Positions 53,327 to 64,000 are shown, counted from the first letter of the stretch. The stretch: DNA of 64,000 nucleotides from Campylobacter fetus subsp. testudinum 03-427 (GCA_000495505.1 CP006833.1:868001-932000); one strand, 5' to 3'. Notes: generated from the letters alone by a model not told the origin. Numbers and translations are program-made.

Positions 53327-54448
53327 TTAAAACTCCTTAACTTTACTTATAATTTCAGTTGGACTTATCGGACGTCCATTTGCTTTAAGGAGAGTTTTAA
53401 AATCATCTCTTAAGCTGCATCTTTGTATCTCACCTAAATATTGACCCATGTTTAATTCTGCCACTAAAATCTTTTTAAATTTAGAACAAACTTCTTTTAG
53501 CTTCGCTTCTGGGCTTGGCCATATAGTTATAGGTCTGAATATTCCGACTTTTACGCCGTCTCCTCTTAGTTTATCGACAGCTTCCTTAGCCGCAAGGCTT
53601 ACACTTCCATAACAAATAATACATATATCTGCATCATCTAGTTTATACTCTTCATAATTCAATACTTCATCTAAGTGAGCATGTATTTTATTGAACAGTC
53701 TTTTTATATTATAATCAACCATTTTTCCATCTTCGGTAGGAAATCCAGTAGGTCCATGATGAAGTCCGGTTACGTGATATCTATATCCTTTAAAAAACGG
53801 ATTTAAAGTAGCAGGCTCATCAGCCGCAGCTTCATAAGGATTGTACTCTTTTGGATCACCTTTAAACTCACGTCTAGGCTCTATCTTTAAATCTGCTATA
53901 TCTGGAACATTGGCTTTACCTTGCATATGGCCTATAGTTTCATCAAGCAGCAAGAAAACCGGAGTGCTAAAACGATTAGCAAGATTAAAGGCTCTTACGG
54001 TTTCAGTATAAATTTCACTTAAACTTCCAGGAGCTACTGCAATAGAGCAGTAATCGCCGTGGCTAGGAGTTTTAGCTTGTAAAATATCTCCTTGAGCAAC
54101 GCGAGTTGGAAGTCCAGTCGATGGTCCGCCACGCATAACATTTGCTATAACAAGTGGAACTTCAGCTATAAAGCCAAGACCTATCTGCTCAGATTTTAAA
54201 GAAATTCCAGGACCTGAGCTAGCAGTCATTGCTTTAGAACCGCTCATACTAGCACCAAGAGCTACAGAAACTCCGGCTATCTCATCTTCCATTTGTATAA
54301 ATTTACCACCTTTTTTCGGTAATAAAACACTAAGTTCATGTGCAATTTCACTTGATGGAGTTATCGGATATCCGCCAAAAAAATTACAGCCACATTCCAC
54401 AGCAGCACGAGCCGCAAGTGAATTTCCTGTTGTGATTAATTCTCTCAT
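53327..54448 (-). CDS. oorA: 2-oxoglutarate:acceptor oxidoreductase alpha subunit
   Basis: A 373-residue pyrimidine-binding alpha subunit of the oxidoreductase. The GGYPITPSSEIAHELS segment and the MEDEIAGVSVALGASMSG region that binds TPP and substrate are typical. It follows oorD by 11 nt and precedes oorB by 1 nt. Confidence 0.95.
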   Translation of the reverse strand: MRELITTGNSLAARAAVECGCNFFGGYPITPSSEIAHELSVLLPKKGGKFIQMEDEIAGVSVALGASMSGSKAMTASSGPGISLKSEQIGLGFIAEVPLVIANVMRGGPSTGLPTRVAQGDILQAKTPSHGDYCSIAVAPGSLSEIYTETVRAFNLANRFSTPVFLLLDETIGHMQGKANVPDIADLKIEPRREFKGDPKEYNPYEAAADEPATLNPFFKGYRYHVTGLHHGPTGFPTEDGKMVDYNIKRLFNKIHAHLDEVLNYEEYKLDDADICIICYGSVSLAAKEAVDKLRGDGVKVGIFRPITIWPSPEAKLKEVCSKFKKILVAELNMGQYLGEIQRCSLRDDFKTLLKANGRPISPTEIISKVKEF

Positions 54449-54459
54449 TTTTGCTATCC

Positions 54460-54768
54460 TTATTTAAGTTTCCTAAAGTGATTTGCTTTAACAGCAACTG
54501 CTCTTTCTTTAGCTTCTGGGCTAATTTTTGCAAATTTAAAACCCTTTTCAGCTACATAGATAGCAAAGTCTGGACAATGGAGCTCGCAATCTCTACATCC
54601 TATACAGGATTCTGGATGAACTACTTCTATCATCATTCCTTGTACTGCATGAATATCTTCTTTCATACCCAAAACTCCTGCCGGGCAGTAACTAACACAA
54701 ATGTCGCAGGCTTTGCACCTGTTTTCATCTACCCAAACAGCTATACCGACTGGTTGTTCTATCATCAT
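54460..54768 (-). CDS. oorD: 2-oxoglutarate:acceptor oxidoreductase delta (ferredoxin) subunit
   Basis: A 102-residue double 4Fe-4S ferredoxin with CKACDICVSYCPAG and CIGCRDCELHCPD, each followed by the partner Cys arrangement. It moves electrons out of the OorAB core. First oor gene; 9 nt after sucD. Confidence 0.94.
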   Translation of the reverse strand: MMIEQPVGIAVWVDENRCKACDICVSYCPAGVLGMKEDIHAVQGMMIEVVHPESCIGCRDCELHCPDFAIYVAEKGFKFAKISPEAKERAVAVKANHFRKLK

Positions 54769-54777
54769 ATTCTCCTA

Positions 54778-55650
54778 TTAGCCTATTAATTCTTTTATTT
54801 TTTTACCTATGTGTGCTGGACTAGCTACTACATGAGCTCCAGCGGCACTTAAGGCCTTCATTTTTCCGGCTGCCGTTGAATCTTCTCCACTTATAATAGC
54901 TCCCGCATGCCCCATTCTTTTACCTTTTGGAGCACTTTGACCAGCTATAAAAGCTACAACCGGTTTTTTCATATTTTTTATAATGCTACAAGCTTCTATT
55001 TCTAAGCTTCCGCCAATTTCACCTATCATAACAATGGCTTTTGTATCTGGATCATTCTCAAACATAGGTAAAAGTTCGCTATAAGTAAGTCCTATAACGC
55101 TATCTCCACCGATACCAACAGCAGTAGATATACCATAACCCTCACTTAAAATTTGGTTTGCTCCTTCATAAGTAAGCGTTCCAGACTTTGATACAAGCCC
55201 TATATTTACACCTGCTCGTTTAAAAACCATAGCGGGCATTATACCCAATTTTGCTTGATCAGCGCTTATAATTCCTGGGCAGTTTGGACCTATTAATTTC
55301 ATACCTTTTTTATTCGCATAGTTTTTAGCTTCTAGCATATCTCTAACTGGAGTATGCTCAGTTATAACGACTGCCAACTCTATACCCGCATCGGCGGCTT
55401 CTATTATACTAGCTGCAACGAATTTAGCAGGAACAAATATCAAACTAACTGTTGCATTAGTTGATTTTACGGCCTCTACAACAGTATCAAACACAGGTTT
55501 GCCAAGATGTATCATACCACCTTTAAATGGAGTAACACCACCGACTATATTTGTACCATAAGCCAAACACTGCTCAGCATGAAAAGTAGCTTCTTTTCCT
55601 GTAAATCCCTGAACTATAACTTTTGTATTTTTATCTACCAATATACTCAT
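54778..55650 (-). CDS. sucD: Succinyl-CoA ligase alpha subunit
   Basis: A 290-residue subunit with the phosphorylated histidine in [10 protein letters not shown] (about residue 247) and the CoA-binding [14 protein letters not shown] start. It couples succinyl-CoA cleavage to nucleotide phosphorylation, the step right after OorDABC. It follows sucC by 9 nt. Confidence 0.96.
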   Translation of the reverse strand: MSILVDKNTKVIVQGFTGKEATFHAEQCLAYGTNIVGGVTPFKGGMIHLGKPVFDTVVEAVKSTNATVSLIFVPAKFVAASIIEAADAGIELAVVITEHTPVRDMLEAKNYANKKGMKLIGPNCPGIISADQAKLGIMPAMVFKRAGVNIGLVSKSGTLTYEGANQILSEGYGISTAVGIGGDSVIGLTYSELLPMFENDPDTKAIVMIGEIGGSLEIEACSIIKNMKKPVVAFIAGQSAPKGKRMGHAGAIISGEDSTAAGKMKALSAAGAHVVASPAHIGKKIKELIG

Positions 55651-55659
55651 ACTATCCCC

Positions 55660-56817
55660 TTACTTGTTTGCTAATTCAACAGACATCTTAGCACCGCTCT
55701 CTAGATCAGGCGCAGAGATGATATTTGTTATATTTGCTTGTTTTAATATCTCCGCAGCTTCTTTTGCATTTGTTCCATCTAGTCTTACTATAACAGGCAC
55801 TTCTACTTTGGTTAATTTTGTAGCATCTAAAATACCATTTGCGATGCGGTCACATCTTACTATTCCACCAAATATATTTACAAATATAGATTTTACATTT
55901 TTATCTCTCAAGATAATTTCAAAAGCTTTTGCTACGGTTTCGGGATTAGCACCGCCGCCCACATCAAGGAAATTAGCCGGTTTTCCGCCTACGCCATTGA
56001 TGGAATCCATAGTACCCATAGCTAGTCCGGCACCATTTACCATGCAGCCGATATTTCCATCTAATTTTACATAGCTTAAACCATAAGTTTTTGCTTCAAG
56101 TTCGCTCGGCTCTTCTTCATCGGTATCACGCATATTTGCTATTTTTTCTTGTCTAAATAGAGCTGAATCATCAAAGCCCATTTTTGCATCAAGAGGTATT
56201 AAATCATTTTCTTTGGTTAAAACTAGAGGATTGATCTCTACTAAATTTGAATCAGTTTGCCAGTAAAGTTTATATAATTTAGATAAAAGCAGATGAAGCT
56301 TGATACTCAAATCTTTATCTAAATTTAAAAAGTCAGCAATAGCTAAAGAGTGGAAGTCTCTAAGTCCTATTTGAGGGTCTATTCTTATAGTGATTATTTT
56401 ATCGTGATCCACTTCTTCTATATTCATACCGCCATCAGCTGAAGCGATCACAGCTATACACTCGTTTATACGATCAAAGGTTAGACTTAGATAATACTCT
56501 TTATCTATATTTGTCCCTTTTTCTATATATAGTTTTTTAACAAGTTTTCCCTCTGGGCCAGTCTGTTTAGTAACTAAAGTCATTCCTAAAATTTTACTCG
56601 CATACTCTTTTACTTCATCTAAGCTTTTTGCGATTTTTACACCGCCACCTAGACCGCGACCTCCAGCATGTATCTGAGCCTTCACAGCCCAAACAGAACC
56701 GCCGAGTTTTTTAGCAGCATTTAGTGCATCATCCACACTAGTTACCATAATGCCATCAGCGACGTTTATGCCAAAATCTCTTAAAAGCTCTTTGGCTTGA
56801 AACTCATGGATATTCAT
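55660..56817 (-). CDS. sucC: Succinyl-CoA ligase beta subunit
   Basis: A 385-residue ATP-grasp subunit beginning MNIHEFQAKELLRDFG, with AVKAQIHAGGRGLGGGVK and the C-terminal CoA-ligase domain (GGGANPETVAKAFEIILRD). Standard length. A 94-nt gap separates it from mdh upstream. Confidence 0.96.
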   Translation of the reverse strand: MNIHEFQAKELLRDFGINVADGIMVTSVDDALNAAKKLGGSVWAVKAQIHAGGRGLGGGVKIAKSLDEVKEYASKILGMTLVTKQTGPEGKLVKKLYIEKGTNIDKEYYLSLTFDRINECIAVIASADGGMNIEEVDHDKIITIRIDPQIGLRDFHSLAIADFLNLDKDLSIKLHLLLSKLYKLYWQTDSNLVEINPLVLTKENDLIPLDAKMGFDDSALFRQEKIANMRDTDEEEPSELEAKTYGLSYVKLDGNIGCMVNGAGLAMGTMDSINGVGGKPANFLDVGGGANPETVAKAFEIILRDKNVKSIFVNIFGGIVRCDRIANGILDATKLTKVEVPVIVRLDGTNAKEAAEILKQANITNIISAPDLESGAKMSVELANK

Positions 56818-56911
56818 AGAACTCCTTTAACTTTAAATTTGTGTAAATTTAACTTAAAAAAGTTGATAAAAGAGACCTACTAAATAACTAAATTTACATT
56901 TTTATTTAATA

Positions 56912-57850
56912 TTAATTTTTATTGTCAGTGAAATAAATTTTATTTATAACCAATATAAATTCAGATATACTTTTATCCATAATTTTGCTCTCTTCATCGG
57001 TTAAATTTAGCTCGAAAATTTTTTGTACTCCGTTTTCGTCTAATTTAACAAATCTTCCAGTTGGTATCAAATTTTCATCTAAAACTGAGCAACTAAGAGT
57101 TTCGTCGTTGATATTTTGAATGCATTCACACATCTTAACAACTCCAGCTGCAGGTGCGTAGAACGCTGAAGTTCCCATTAATTTAACTATATTTGAACCA
57201 CCACTTTTTGTATTGAGTTTAATATCTTCAAAATATTTTTTAAGCTCATCTTTGCATATTGATTGATTTTTAAATTTTATACTGGACTCAAGGCATATCA
57301 TAGCATTATTGTGCATTCCAACGCACTTACCAAAGCATTGTGCAACGCTTAAACCGAGTTTTTGTGACATATAGTACCTAAAACGTGCGCTATCAAGTTC
57401 GCCTGCCATTCCGATTACTTTATGACGAGCAAATCCGCTTTCTTTAAAAGCAACATAAACCATGATATCAAGGGGATTTGTGACTACTATTATAATGGAT
57501 TTTGGTGCAAATTTAGACACCATTTTTGAGCTATGAGATACTATTTTTGCATTCATCATCGCTAGATCATCTCTGCTTTGTCCATCTTTTCTAGCAAATC
57601 CAGCCGTGATAACAACAATATCAAAATCTCTTAAAAGTTCGTAATCATCACCACCCAAAATATCTACATCCAAATTTAAAACAGCTGCCATCTGAGCCAA
57701 ATCCATAGCTTTTGCAATCGCTAAATTTTTATTTATATCTATGAGTGTTACTTTTTTACACACTTTACGAGATATGAGCAAGCTTGCGCAGCTTGCTCCT
57801 ACATTTCCAGCACCGATAATTGCTATTTTCAACTCATTTTCCAATTGCAT
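56912..57850 (-). CDS. mdh: Malate dehydrogenase (LDH/MDH family)
   Basis: A 312-residue Rossmann dehydrogenase with NAD motif GAGNVGASCASLL, the catalytic ELDSARFRY region and the VTNPLDIM loop. The overall sequence groups with the LDH-like malate dehydrogenases. Position between icd and sucC supports malate over lactate as substrate. Its start overlaps the icd stop by 17 nt. Confidence 0.92.
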   Translation of the reverse strand: MQLENELKIAIIGAGNVGASCASLLISRKVCKKVTLIDINKNLAIAKAMDLAQMAAVLNLDVDILGGDDYELLRDFDIVVITAGFARKDGQSRDDLAMMNAKIVSHSSKMVSKFAPKSIIIVVTNPLDIMVYVAFKESGFARHKVIGMAGELDSARFRYYMSQKLGLSVAQCFGKCVGMHNNAMICLESSIKFKNQSICKDELKKYFEDIKLNTKSGGSNIVKLMGTSAFYAPAAGVVKMCECIQNINDETLSCSVLDENLIPTGRFVKLDENGVQKIFELNLTDEESKIMDKSISEFILVINKIYFTDNKN

Positions 57851-60026
57851 TATTAAAATTTTTACTTGGACGCATAATATCTGAAGCTAATTTATCATCA
57901 AATTTATAGTAACCTCCAACATCTACTTTATGACCTTGAGAGCCGTTTAATTCAGTTATTATCATATTTTTATTTTCATTTAACGCATTTGCTATGTTAA
58001 TAAACTTATCTTTTAGATCACTTTTTGATAACTCGTCCGCCCAATATAATGAAAGATAAAAGTGACTTCCACGGTTATCGTTTTCACCTACGTTTTTGCG
58101 AGGTGAATTATCATTTTTAAGATAACTTACGATCGCCTTATCAAGAGTATCTGCTAAAACTTTTGCCTCTTTTTTGCCACTTATGTTTGCAAGATGCTCT
58201 AAGCTTGCTCCAAGAGCTAGAAACTCGCCCAGACTATCCCATCTTAAGTGATTTTCTTCGATTAGCTGCCCGGCTATTTTAGGTGCGCTTCCGCCAGCTC
58301 CAGTCTCAAAAAGTCCGCCACCGTTTAAAAGCGGTACTATAGATAACATTTTCGCACTAGTTCCTAGCTCGAGTATAGGGAAAAGATCAGTTAAATAATC
58401 TCTTAGTACGTTTCCTGTTACGCTTATAGCGTCTTTTCCACTTCTGATTATAGATATACTGCGTTTTATAGCTTCTGTCGGTTCAGCTATACTTATATCT
58501 AAATTTGAAATATCATATTTTTTTAGCTCATCTGTTACGATTTGTATCATATTAGCATCGTGAGCACGGTTTTTATCTAACCAAAATATCGCCGGAGCAT
58601 TGGTAGCTTTAGCTCTGCTTACGGCTAGTTTTATCCAGTCTTTTATCGCTTCGTCTTTGGCTTGCATAGCTCTAAATATATCCCCATTTTCCACTTCAAA
58701 TTCCATCTTTTCGCCAGAATCTGAGCTAAGTATAAATTTACCACTCTCAGAAGCTATAAATGTTTTGTCGTGACTACCGTATTCTTCTGCTTTTTTTGCC
58801 ATAAGACCTACGTTTGAAACACTTCCTATAGTTGCTGGATTTAATGCTCCATTTACTTTTAAATCATCGATAGTTGCTTCATATATAGTAGCGTAAGTTC
58901 TATCTGGAATGACTGCTAAAGTATCTCTTGTTTTTCCCTCTTTATCCCACATTTTACCGCTATTTCTTATCATAGCAGGCATTGAAGCGTCTATGATTAC
59001 ATCGCTTGGCACATGTAAATTTGTAATACCTTTATCACTATCTACCATAGCTAAATCTGGATTTTTTTGAATTATTTCTTGAAATTTAGAAAGTATTTTA
59101 TCTTTTATAGGAAGATTTTCTATTTTGCTAAATAAATCTTTCAGACCATTATTTGCTATAACTCCGGCACTTTTTAGCTCACTTTCAAACTCACTGAAAA
59201 TCTCCTTAAAAAATACCTTAACAAAATGACCGAAAATAACTGGATCGCTCACTTTCATCATAGTAGCTTTTAGATGCACAGAGTATAAAAGCGAGCTATC
59301 TTTAGCATCTTGCACTGTACTGTTTATGAACTCATCAAGCTTTTTAACGCTCATAAATGTAGCACTTATGATATCACCTCGTCCAGCTTTTATACCACTT
59401 TTTAATAGTTTTGTTTCTCCAAATTTATTTTGAAATTCTATTTTAAATTCACAACTATTTTTAGCTATTATAGACTTTTCATTTCCGTAAAAATCGCCAT
59501 CTTGCATATATGTAACACGAGTTTTTATACTAGAATCCCAAGCTCCATTTTTATGAGGAAACTCTTTTGCGTATGCTTTTACGGCTCCTGCACACCTTCT
59601 ATCTGAGTTTCCCTCTCTAAGCACTGGATTTACAGCACTTCCTAAAACTTTTGCATATCTTGCTTTTATGCTCTCTTCTTTATCGTTTGTAGGATTTTCT
59701 ATGTAATTTGGTACGGCGTAACCTTTGCTTTGAAGCTCGGCTATAGCGGCATTTAGTTGAGGAAGAGAGGCTGATATATTTGGAAGTTTTATGATATTTG
59801 CCGATTTCTCTTTTGTCATTTCTCCAAGAATTTCAAGATAATTTGGTACTTTTTGATCATCAGTTAGATATTCACCGAAATTTGCTAGAATTCTTCCTGA
59901 TAAAGATATATCAACTGTTTGTATATCGATGTTTGCTCTATTTAAAAACTCTTTAATCACCGGAAAAAGTGAAAACGTAGCAAGCGCAGGGGCTTCATCC
60001 GTGTAAGTGTAGATTATATCAGCCAT
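57834..60026 (-). CDS. icd: Monomeric NADP-dependent isocitrate dehydrogenase
   Basis: A 730-residue protein of the single-chain type II isocitrate dehydrogenase family, twice the size of the dimeric enzyme. Typical elements include the REGNSDRRC(A) region, a [13 protein letters not shown] stretch and the C-terminal [13 protein letters not shown]. It makes the 2-oxoglutarate used by OorDABC downstream. First gene of the TCA block, preceded by a 186-nt AT-rich gap. Confidence 0.95.
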   Translation of the reverse strand: MADIIYTYTDEAPALATFSLFPVIKEFLNRANIDIQTVDISLSGRILANFGEYLTDDQKVPNYLEILGEMTKEKSANIIKLPNISASLPQLNAAIAELQSKGYAVPNYIENPTNDKEESIKARYAKVLGSAVNPVLREGNSDRRCAGAVKAYAKEFPHKNGAWDSSIKTRVTYMQDGDFYGNEKSIIAKNSCEFKIEFQNKFGETKLLKSGIKAGRGDIISATFMSVKKLDEFINSTVQDAKDSSLLYSVHLKATMMKVSDPVIFGHFVKVFFKEIFSEFESELKSAGVIANNGLKDLFSKIENLPIKDKILSKFQEIIQKNPDLAMVDSDKGITNLHVPSDVIIDASMPAMIRNSGKMWDKEGKTRDTLAVIPDRTYATIYEATIDDLKVNGALNPATIGSVSNVGLMAKKAEEYGSHDKTFIASESGKFILSSDSGEKMEFEVENGDIFRAMQAKDEAIKDWIKLAVSRAKATNAPAIFWLDKNRAHDANMIQIVTDELKKYDISNLDISIAEPTEAIKRSISIIRSGKDAISVTGNVLRDYLTDLFPILELGTSAKMLSIVPLLNGGGLFETGAGGSAPKIAGQLIEENHLRWDSLGEFLALGASLEHLANISGKKEAKVLADTLDKAIVSYLKNDNSPRKNVGENDNRGSHFYLSLYWADELSKSDLKDKFINIANALNENKNMIITELNGSQGHKVDVGGYYKFDDKLASDIMRPSKNFNNAIGK

Positions 60027-60212
60027 TTTTATCCTTTATAATATAAATTTTTACAATTTTATCAAATATTTGGTTAATTTTTCTATCTTTTGGCTCATTT
60101 ATTTTTTGAATTTATAAAAAATTAAGAAATCTGATACAATCATAACTAAATTTAAATTTAAGTATAAATTAACATACAATTTTGACTAAATAAAAGCCAA
60201 AATTTCTAAATT

Positions 60213-61175
60213 TTAAGTAAGATTTTGGAGTTCTTGGCTAAATACTCCTTTTAAAGTTCTATAAGTAAGCCAAAATATAGCCATAGTAAATGCAATCAAA
60301 AACACAACGCTTAAAATATCCAAATACAGTTCATTCAACTCAATTGCCATCTTGATAGTCGAGACTAAAAGCGCTGCTAATGGAAAACTCACAGCCCACC
60401 AAGTAACTCTAAACGGACAGCATTTTGTAGCATTTCTAAGTTTAGGAAGCATAGCAAAAAATAGAAACAATCCTATAAAATACAACCCTTTAGCAAAGAT
60501 ATCTACATTTTTTACAACCTCCACATACGCAGAAAACCCAACGCTAAATGGTGCTAAAAGTATCATTAAAGTAGGTATCAATTTATCTGGCATAGGCTCA
60601 GAAAATAGAAGCTTTGTTTTGATAATAACAAATATAGGTATAGCAAAAAATAGACCTATACCAAGGGCTGCTATAGAAGCGTCATCAAGATAATCAAAAT
60701 TAAATAAATTTTTTGCAAGAGGAATATCAAGCGTACCTACTACAGGTATCACCCACGCAGGAGTAACGTGAGATATATTTTGCGATTTACTAAGCCAAAA
60801 ACTTACCATATATACGGCAAAACTTAGCATCAAAACAACTCCTACTATCCATAATATAAAAGCAATTTTTGGGAAATATTCAAATATAACTATAGGAAGC
60901 AGTAAAATCGATATTATAAAAGCTCCAAAAAAGCTCTTTGTCATAGGATTTGAGAACTCGTCTTTGAAACTTTGGGTCTTATATATCATCTTTATAGCGT
61001 AACATACACTTAAAATAATAAAATCTAAAACGGCTAAAAAAGCTAAAATATCAGCCATAAATCCATTAAATCCGAAATGAAAAGCGGCTAATTTCCAGCC
61101 TATACTAAGTCCGCAAAGTCCCATAACAGAACCAAATAAACTAACAGGAAGATACGAAAAATAAGATTTACCCAT
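60213..61175 (-). CDS. TDT/TehA/SLAC1-family transporter
   Basis: A 320-residue membrane protein with about ten hydrophobic helices, beginning SYLPVSLFGSVMGLCGLSIGWKLA, the conserved start of the tellurite-resistance/dicarboxylate transporter family. These are anion channels or transporters; the real substrate is unknown (dicarboxylates, sulfite or other anions). It is monocistronic and borders the TCA block. Confidence 0.85.
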   Translation of the reverse strand: MGKSYFSYLPVSLFGSVMGLCGLSIGWKLAAFHFGFNGFMADILAFLAVLDFIILSVCYAIKMIYKTQSFKDEFSNPMTKSFFGAFIISILLLPIVIFEYFPKIAFILWIVGVVLMLSFAVYMVSFWLSKSQNISHVTPAWVIPVVGTLDIPLAKNLFNFDYLDDASIAALGIGLFFAIPIFVIIKTKLLFSEPMPDKLIPTLMILLAPFSVGFSAYVEVVKNVDIFAKGLYFIGLFLFFAMLPKLRNATKCCPFRVTWWAVSFPLAALLVSTIKMAIELNELYLDILSVVFLIAFTMAIFWLTYRTLKGVFSQELQNLT

Positions 61176-61324
61176 AAAAATCCCTTCAAATTTAAAACTA
61201 CATCAAATTATATTTTTTAAATTTAAAAATCTAAAAACACGACATTTAGCAGGAAAGTAGAAATATTTTTTAAATTTAAAAGCCAATTCTACCTATAAAT
61301 TTAAAACAGATAACAAAATAAAAA

Positions 61325-61942
61325 TTAACGTAAGATCTCCATAACTTCACTAGCATTTTGACAATTTTTAACGCCTTCTATCGTCTCATTTCGCCCCCAA
61401 AGAACTTGTATATAGTCCATTTTAGCATTTTTCGATGCTAAATAATCTTTGGCGCTATCGCCTATAAAAACGCATTCGCATTTAAAAGAATCCCTGATAA
61501 TATTTAGCATTGTAGGATCTGGTTTTTGAGGAATTTCTTTGTTTGAACCAATAATCATATCAAAACTATCCAAAATTCCACAATTTTTAAGAATACTTTC
61601 TATCGTAGCATGTGGAGCGTTCGTGGCCACTGCAAGTTTGTAATCCAAATCCTTGCAGCCGCTTACAACTCTCATCGCTTCTTCATAAACGGTTGCATAA
61701 AGCATATAGTTTTTATCAAATTCCTCTTCAAAAATATATCTCATATTTCCGCTGGCTTGCTCTATCCCATAAAACTCTTTTATAGGATTTTTAAGTGGAT
61801 CATTTATAGTTTTTATTATAAAATCAGCATCAAGTGGCGTCATATTTAGCTCTTTTCTAATATAATTTATAGTGCAATATATCGCCTTTTTGCTATCTAT
61901 GAGCGTCGCGTCCATATCAAAAATTACACATTTATTACTCAT
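61325..61942 (-). CDS. HAD-superfamily hydrolase
   Basis: A 205-residue HAD phosphatase: motif I DMDATLIDS (D9/D11; Ala instead of the usual Gly), motif II VATNAP, and motif III with GDSAKDY. The cap is of the Gph/phosphoglycolate type, so a small phosphorylated metabolite is the likely substrate. It overlaps the small helical gene by 8 nt. Confidence 0.88.
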   Translation of the reverse strand: MSNKCVIFDMDATLIDSKKAIYCTINYIRKELNMTPLDADFIIKTINDPLKNPIKEFYGIEQASGNMRYIFEEEFDKNYMLYATVYEEAMRVVSGCKDLDYKLAVATNAPHATIESILKNCGILDSFDMIIGSNKEIPQKPDPTMLNIIRDSFKCECVFIGDSAKDYLASKNAKMDYIQVLWGRNETIEGVKNCQNASEVMEILR

Positions 61943-62258
61943 CGTAGTTTCCTTTTTTATGTTTTTCTTTTTTATAGTTTCTGGAATTTTTTAGCTTATC
62001 TAAATTATTTGCCGCTTTTAAAAGTGACGCCTTATCGTGTGAGTTTAGAGCAAAATTTACGAACTCGCAAAGTGATTTCGTATATGGCTGATCAAGATAT
62101 GCTGGTTCGATTTTTTCTAAAATTTGAGCGTTTTTCTTTACTAAAATATCAAATTTAGTAGTATCGAAATCCTCTCTTTTGAGATTTCTTATCACTAATT
62201 TAGCAAATTTTTCAAGCGCTCTTAGATATCTTACTCTTTTAAATTTATCATCATTCAT
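61935..62258 (-). CDS. Helical protein of unknown function (107 aa)
   Basis: I do not recognise this 107-residue basic, all-helical protein. It has no signal peptide or cysteine motif and ends in a Lys-rich tail (KKEKHKKGN). Translational coupling to the HAD hydrolase (8-nt overlap) is the best evidence that it is real. Confidence 0.65.
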   Translation of the reverse strand: MNDDKFKRVRYLRALEKFAKLVIRNLKREDFDTTKFDILVKKNAQILEKIEPAYLDQPYTKSLCEFVNFALNSHDKASLLKAANNLDKLKNSRNYKKEKHKKGNYDE

Positions 62259-62427
62259 AATATTTCCAAAAAGCTAAATTTATAAAAATTATATCAAAAC
62301 AAAACTAAAATTATAGGTACATTCGATATTCTAAAGAAATATTTTAAATTCAAACATACCATAAATTTATCGATTTTTATCTAGTCTAGTCATAAAAGCA
62401 GATAAAACTCAACTCTCATAAAACATA

Positions 62428-63858
62428 CTATAAACTCAAACAGATGTATTTTTGCTCTGTGTATTCGTCCATACCATATCTGCTTCCCTCGCGTCCAAGT
62501 CCGCTAAACTTCACGCCACCAAAAGGAGCTACCTCGTTGCTGATGAGTCCAGTATTTACACCGACCATTCCGTACTCTAGACTTTCAGACACTTTCCATT
62601 GTCTTTTAGGATCATTCGTAAAGATATAGCTAGCAAGCCCAAAGTCAGTATCGTTTGCCGCTTCTATCGCCTCCTCATCGCTTTTAAATTTAAAAACCGG
62701 ACAAAGCGGTCCAAACGTCTCTTCACGCGCTACTAACATATCTTTAGTCGCGTCACTTAGCAAAGTTGGTTCGAAAAAAGTTCCTCCAAGCAAGCTTCTT
62801 TTACCGCCACTTAAGCATTTAGCTCCTTTTTTTAAAGCGTCATTTATATGCTCTTCTACTTTTTTAAGAGCATTTTCATCGATAAGCGGTCCTTGATTTA
62901 CCCCGTTTTCTAGACCGTTTCCTAGTTTTAAGCTTTTTATAGCGATATTTAATTTAGCGCAAAACTCGTCGTAAATACCGCTTTGAGCATATATTCTATT
63001 TGCGCAAACGCAAGTCTGACCGCTATTTCTAAATTTACTAGCCATTACTCCATCTACTGCTTTATCTAAGTCTGCATCGTCAAATACTATAAATGGAGCA
63101 TTTCCGCCTAGCTCAAGGCTAAGTTTTTTGATAGTTTTCGCACTTTTTTCATAAATTTTTATACCTACTTCGGTTGAGCCGGTGAAGCTTATCTTTCTTA
63201 TGATTTTTGAGTCTGCAAACGCCGTACTTATCATACCAGCGTCTCCGCTAATGATGACAAACAGATCTTTTGGTATGCCTGCAGCGTAAGCTAAACTTGC
63301 CAAAGCGTAAGCGCTAAGTGGTGTTTGACTAGCTGGTTTTACTATCATAGCGCACCCTGCTCCAAGTGCTGGAGCTGCTTTTCTAGTTATCATAGCAGCA
63401 GGAAAATTCCAAGGAGTTATCGCAGCGCAAACTCCTATGGGCTGTTTTATAACAAGAAGTTTTTCATCTTGTTTAACGCTTGTTAATATATCACCATCAT
63501 TTCTTAAAGTCTGAGCGGCAAACCATTTTATAAAGCTAGCCGCGTACGCTATCTCACCGCTAGCTTCGTTAAGACTTTTTCCTTGCTCTAAAGTCATAAG
63601 TCTGGCTAAATTTGCCCTATTTTGTATGACTAGTTCATACCATTTCATCAGTATATCGCTGCGAAAACTAGCTAAAGCTAAAGACCAGCTTTTAAAAGCT
63701 AAATTTGCGTTTTTGATGATATCTGCTAGGCTTGTTTCATCACTCTTTTTGACATAAGCTAGGATTTCTTTAGTAGCTGGATTTGTAACTTTTATGCTAT
63801 CATTGATAGCTGTAAAACTAATGTTTTCGTGATTTAAAAGGTACTTGACTTGCTCCAT
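62428..63858 (-). CDS. NAD(P)-dependent succinate-semialdehyde dehydrogenase (GabD-like)
   Basis: A 476-residue aldehyde dehydrogenase. Catalytic Cys in NSGQTCVCANR, general-base Glu in SLELGGNAPF and the cofactor-binding FTGSTEVG are present. Sequence and length favour succinate-semialdehyde dehydrogenase, which would feed succinate into the TCA block, but other small aldehydes are possible. A ribosome-binding site (AAGGAG) precedes the ATG at 63858. Confidence 0.85.
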   Translation of the reverse strand: MEQVKYLLNHENISFTAINDSIKVTNPATKEILAYVKKSDETSLADIIKNANLAFKSWSLALASFRSDILMKWYELVIQNRANLARLMTLEQGKSLNEASGEIAYAASFIKWFAAQTLRNDGDILTSVKQDEKLLVIKQPIGVCAAITPWNFPAAMITRKAAPALGAGCAMIVKPASQTPLSAYALASLAYAAGIPKDLFVIISGDAGMISTAFADSKIIRKISFTGSTEVGIKIYEKSAKTIKKLSLELGGNAPFIVFDDADLDKAVDGVMASKFRNSGQTCVCANRIYAQSGIYDEFCAKLNIAIKSLKLGNGLENGVNQGPLIDENALKKVEEHINDALKKGAKCLSGGKRSLLGGTFFEPTLLSDATKDMLVAREETFGPLCPVFKFKSDEEAIEAANDTDFGLASYIFTNDPKRQWKVSESLEYGMVGVNTGLISNEVAPFGGVKFSGLGREGSRYGMDEYTEQKYICLSL

Positions 63859-64000
63859 TTTATCTCCTTAAATTTAAAAAGATTCTAACAAAACAAGTCT
63901 GATACACGCATAAATTTAAAAATCAATTTTTTAAATTCAATTTCCAAATTCCCATATCAAATTTGATTACTTAAATTTATCTAATTAAATTTACCTATTA

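Noticed and set aside
54451-54789. 112-codon plus-strand frame opposite oorD
   Set aside because: Antisense of a double-cluster ferredoxin; the Cys-rich pattern is just the complement of the real motifs.

Overview
The window looks like a chromosomal segment of a Campylobacter (Campylobacterota), probably a non-jejuni species. The DNA is strongly AT-rich, genes are tightly packed with many 1-17 nt overlaps, and promoters carry TATAAT-type -10 boxes without an obvious -35. Several blocks match gene orders known from Campylobacter: aroB - mscS-like - mtaB - FtsH-like; priA - pseudopilins - small proteins - uvrB; flgA - coaD - tmk - hisS - speA - cysE - aspB; and icd - mdh - sucCD - oorDABC. Species assignment is inference from sequence alone. 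I see no rRNA, CRISPR array, insertion sequence or prophage.

Layout. 1-8267 (+): end of tsaE, lptB, rpoN, aroB, an MscS channel, mtaB, an FtsH-like ATPase whose protease site is destroyed, and mogA. 8349-14624 (-): rseP, a PLP-homeostasis protein, a membrane-bound AraC-type regulator with a periplasmic sensor, then a three-gene periplasmic respiratory module (flavoprotein reductase, tetraheme cytochrome, NapC-type quinol dehydrogenase). 14753-20900: rpe, a DnaQ-like exonuclease, then priA, four tandem pseudopilin genes and two small overlapping genes. 21091-30619 (+): uvrB, a MATE exporter with a possible leader peptide, ppk, metE and a divergent MTHFR-like gene. 31419-38507: a methyltransferase carrying a 9-G tract, then SixA-like, DUF455 and rhomboid genes, the lactate-oxidation lutABC set and an NlpC/P60 lipoprotein. 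38611-48834 (+): murA, moeA, tRNA-Gly, flgA and a housekeeping operon to aspB and a glycosyltransferase. 48958-51902: flavodoxin and a decayed tripartite tricarboxylate transporter (tct) locus. 51932-63858 (-): a TCA-cycle supercluster, a TDT-family transporter, a HAD hydrolase, a small helical protein and a succinate-semialdehyde dehydrogenase.

Working together: the TCA block supplies 2-oxoglutarate:acceptor oxidoreductase, succinyl-CoA synthetase, malate dehydrogenase and monomeric isocitrate dehydrogenase, the usual microaerophile arrangement, with flavodoxin encoded nearby as a plausible acceptor. LutABC feeds lactate carbon in. The flavoprotein/cytochrome module is a quinol-to-periplasm electron chain for an unknown organic acceptor, and the regulator just upstream may sense that acceptor outside the membrane.

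Strongest observations: the phase-variable methyltransferase tract at 31811-31819; the sensor-AraC/flavoprotein module; the pseudoprotease FtsH; the pseudopilin quartet; a hairpin that overlaps the ribosome-binding site of the MTHFR-like gene; flgA with no standard start codon after an abutting tRNA; and the visibly decaying tctCBA operon.
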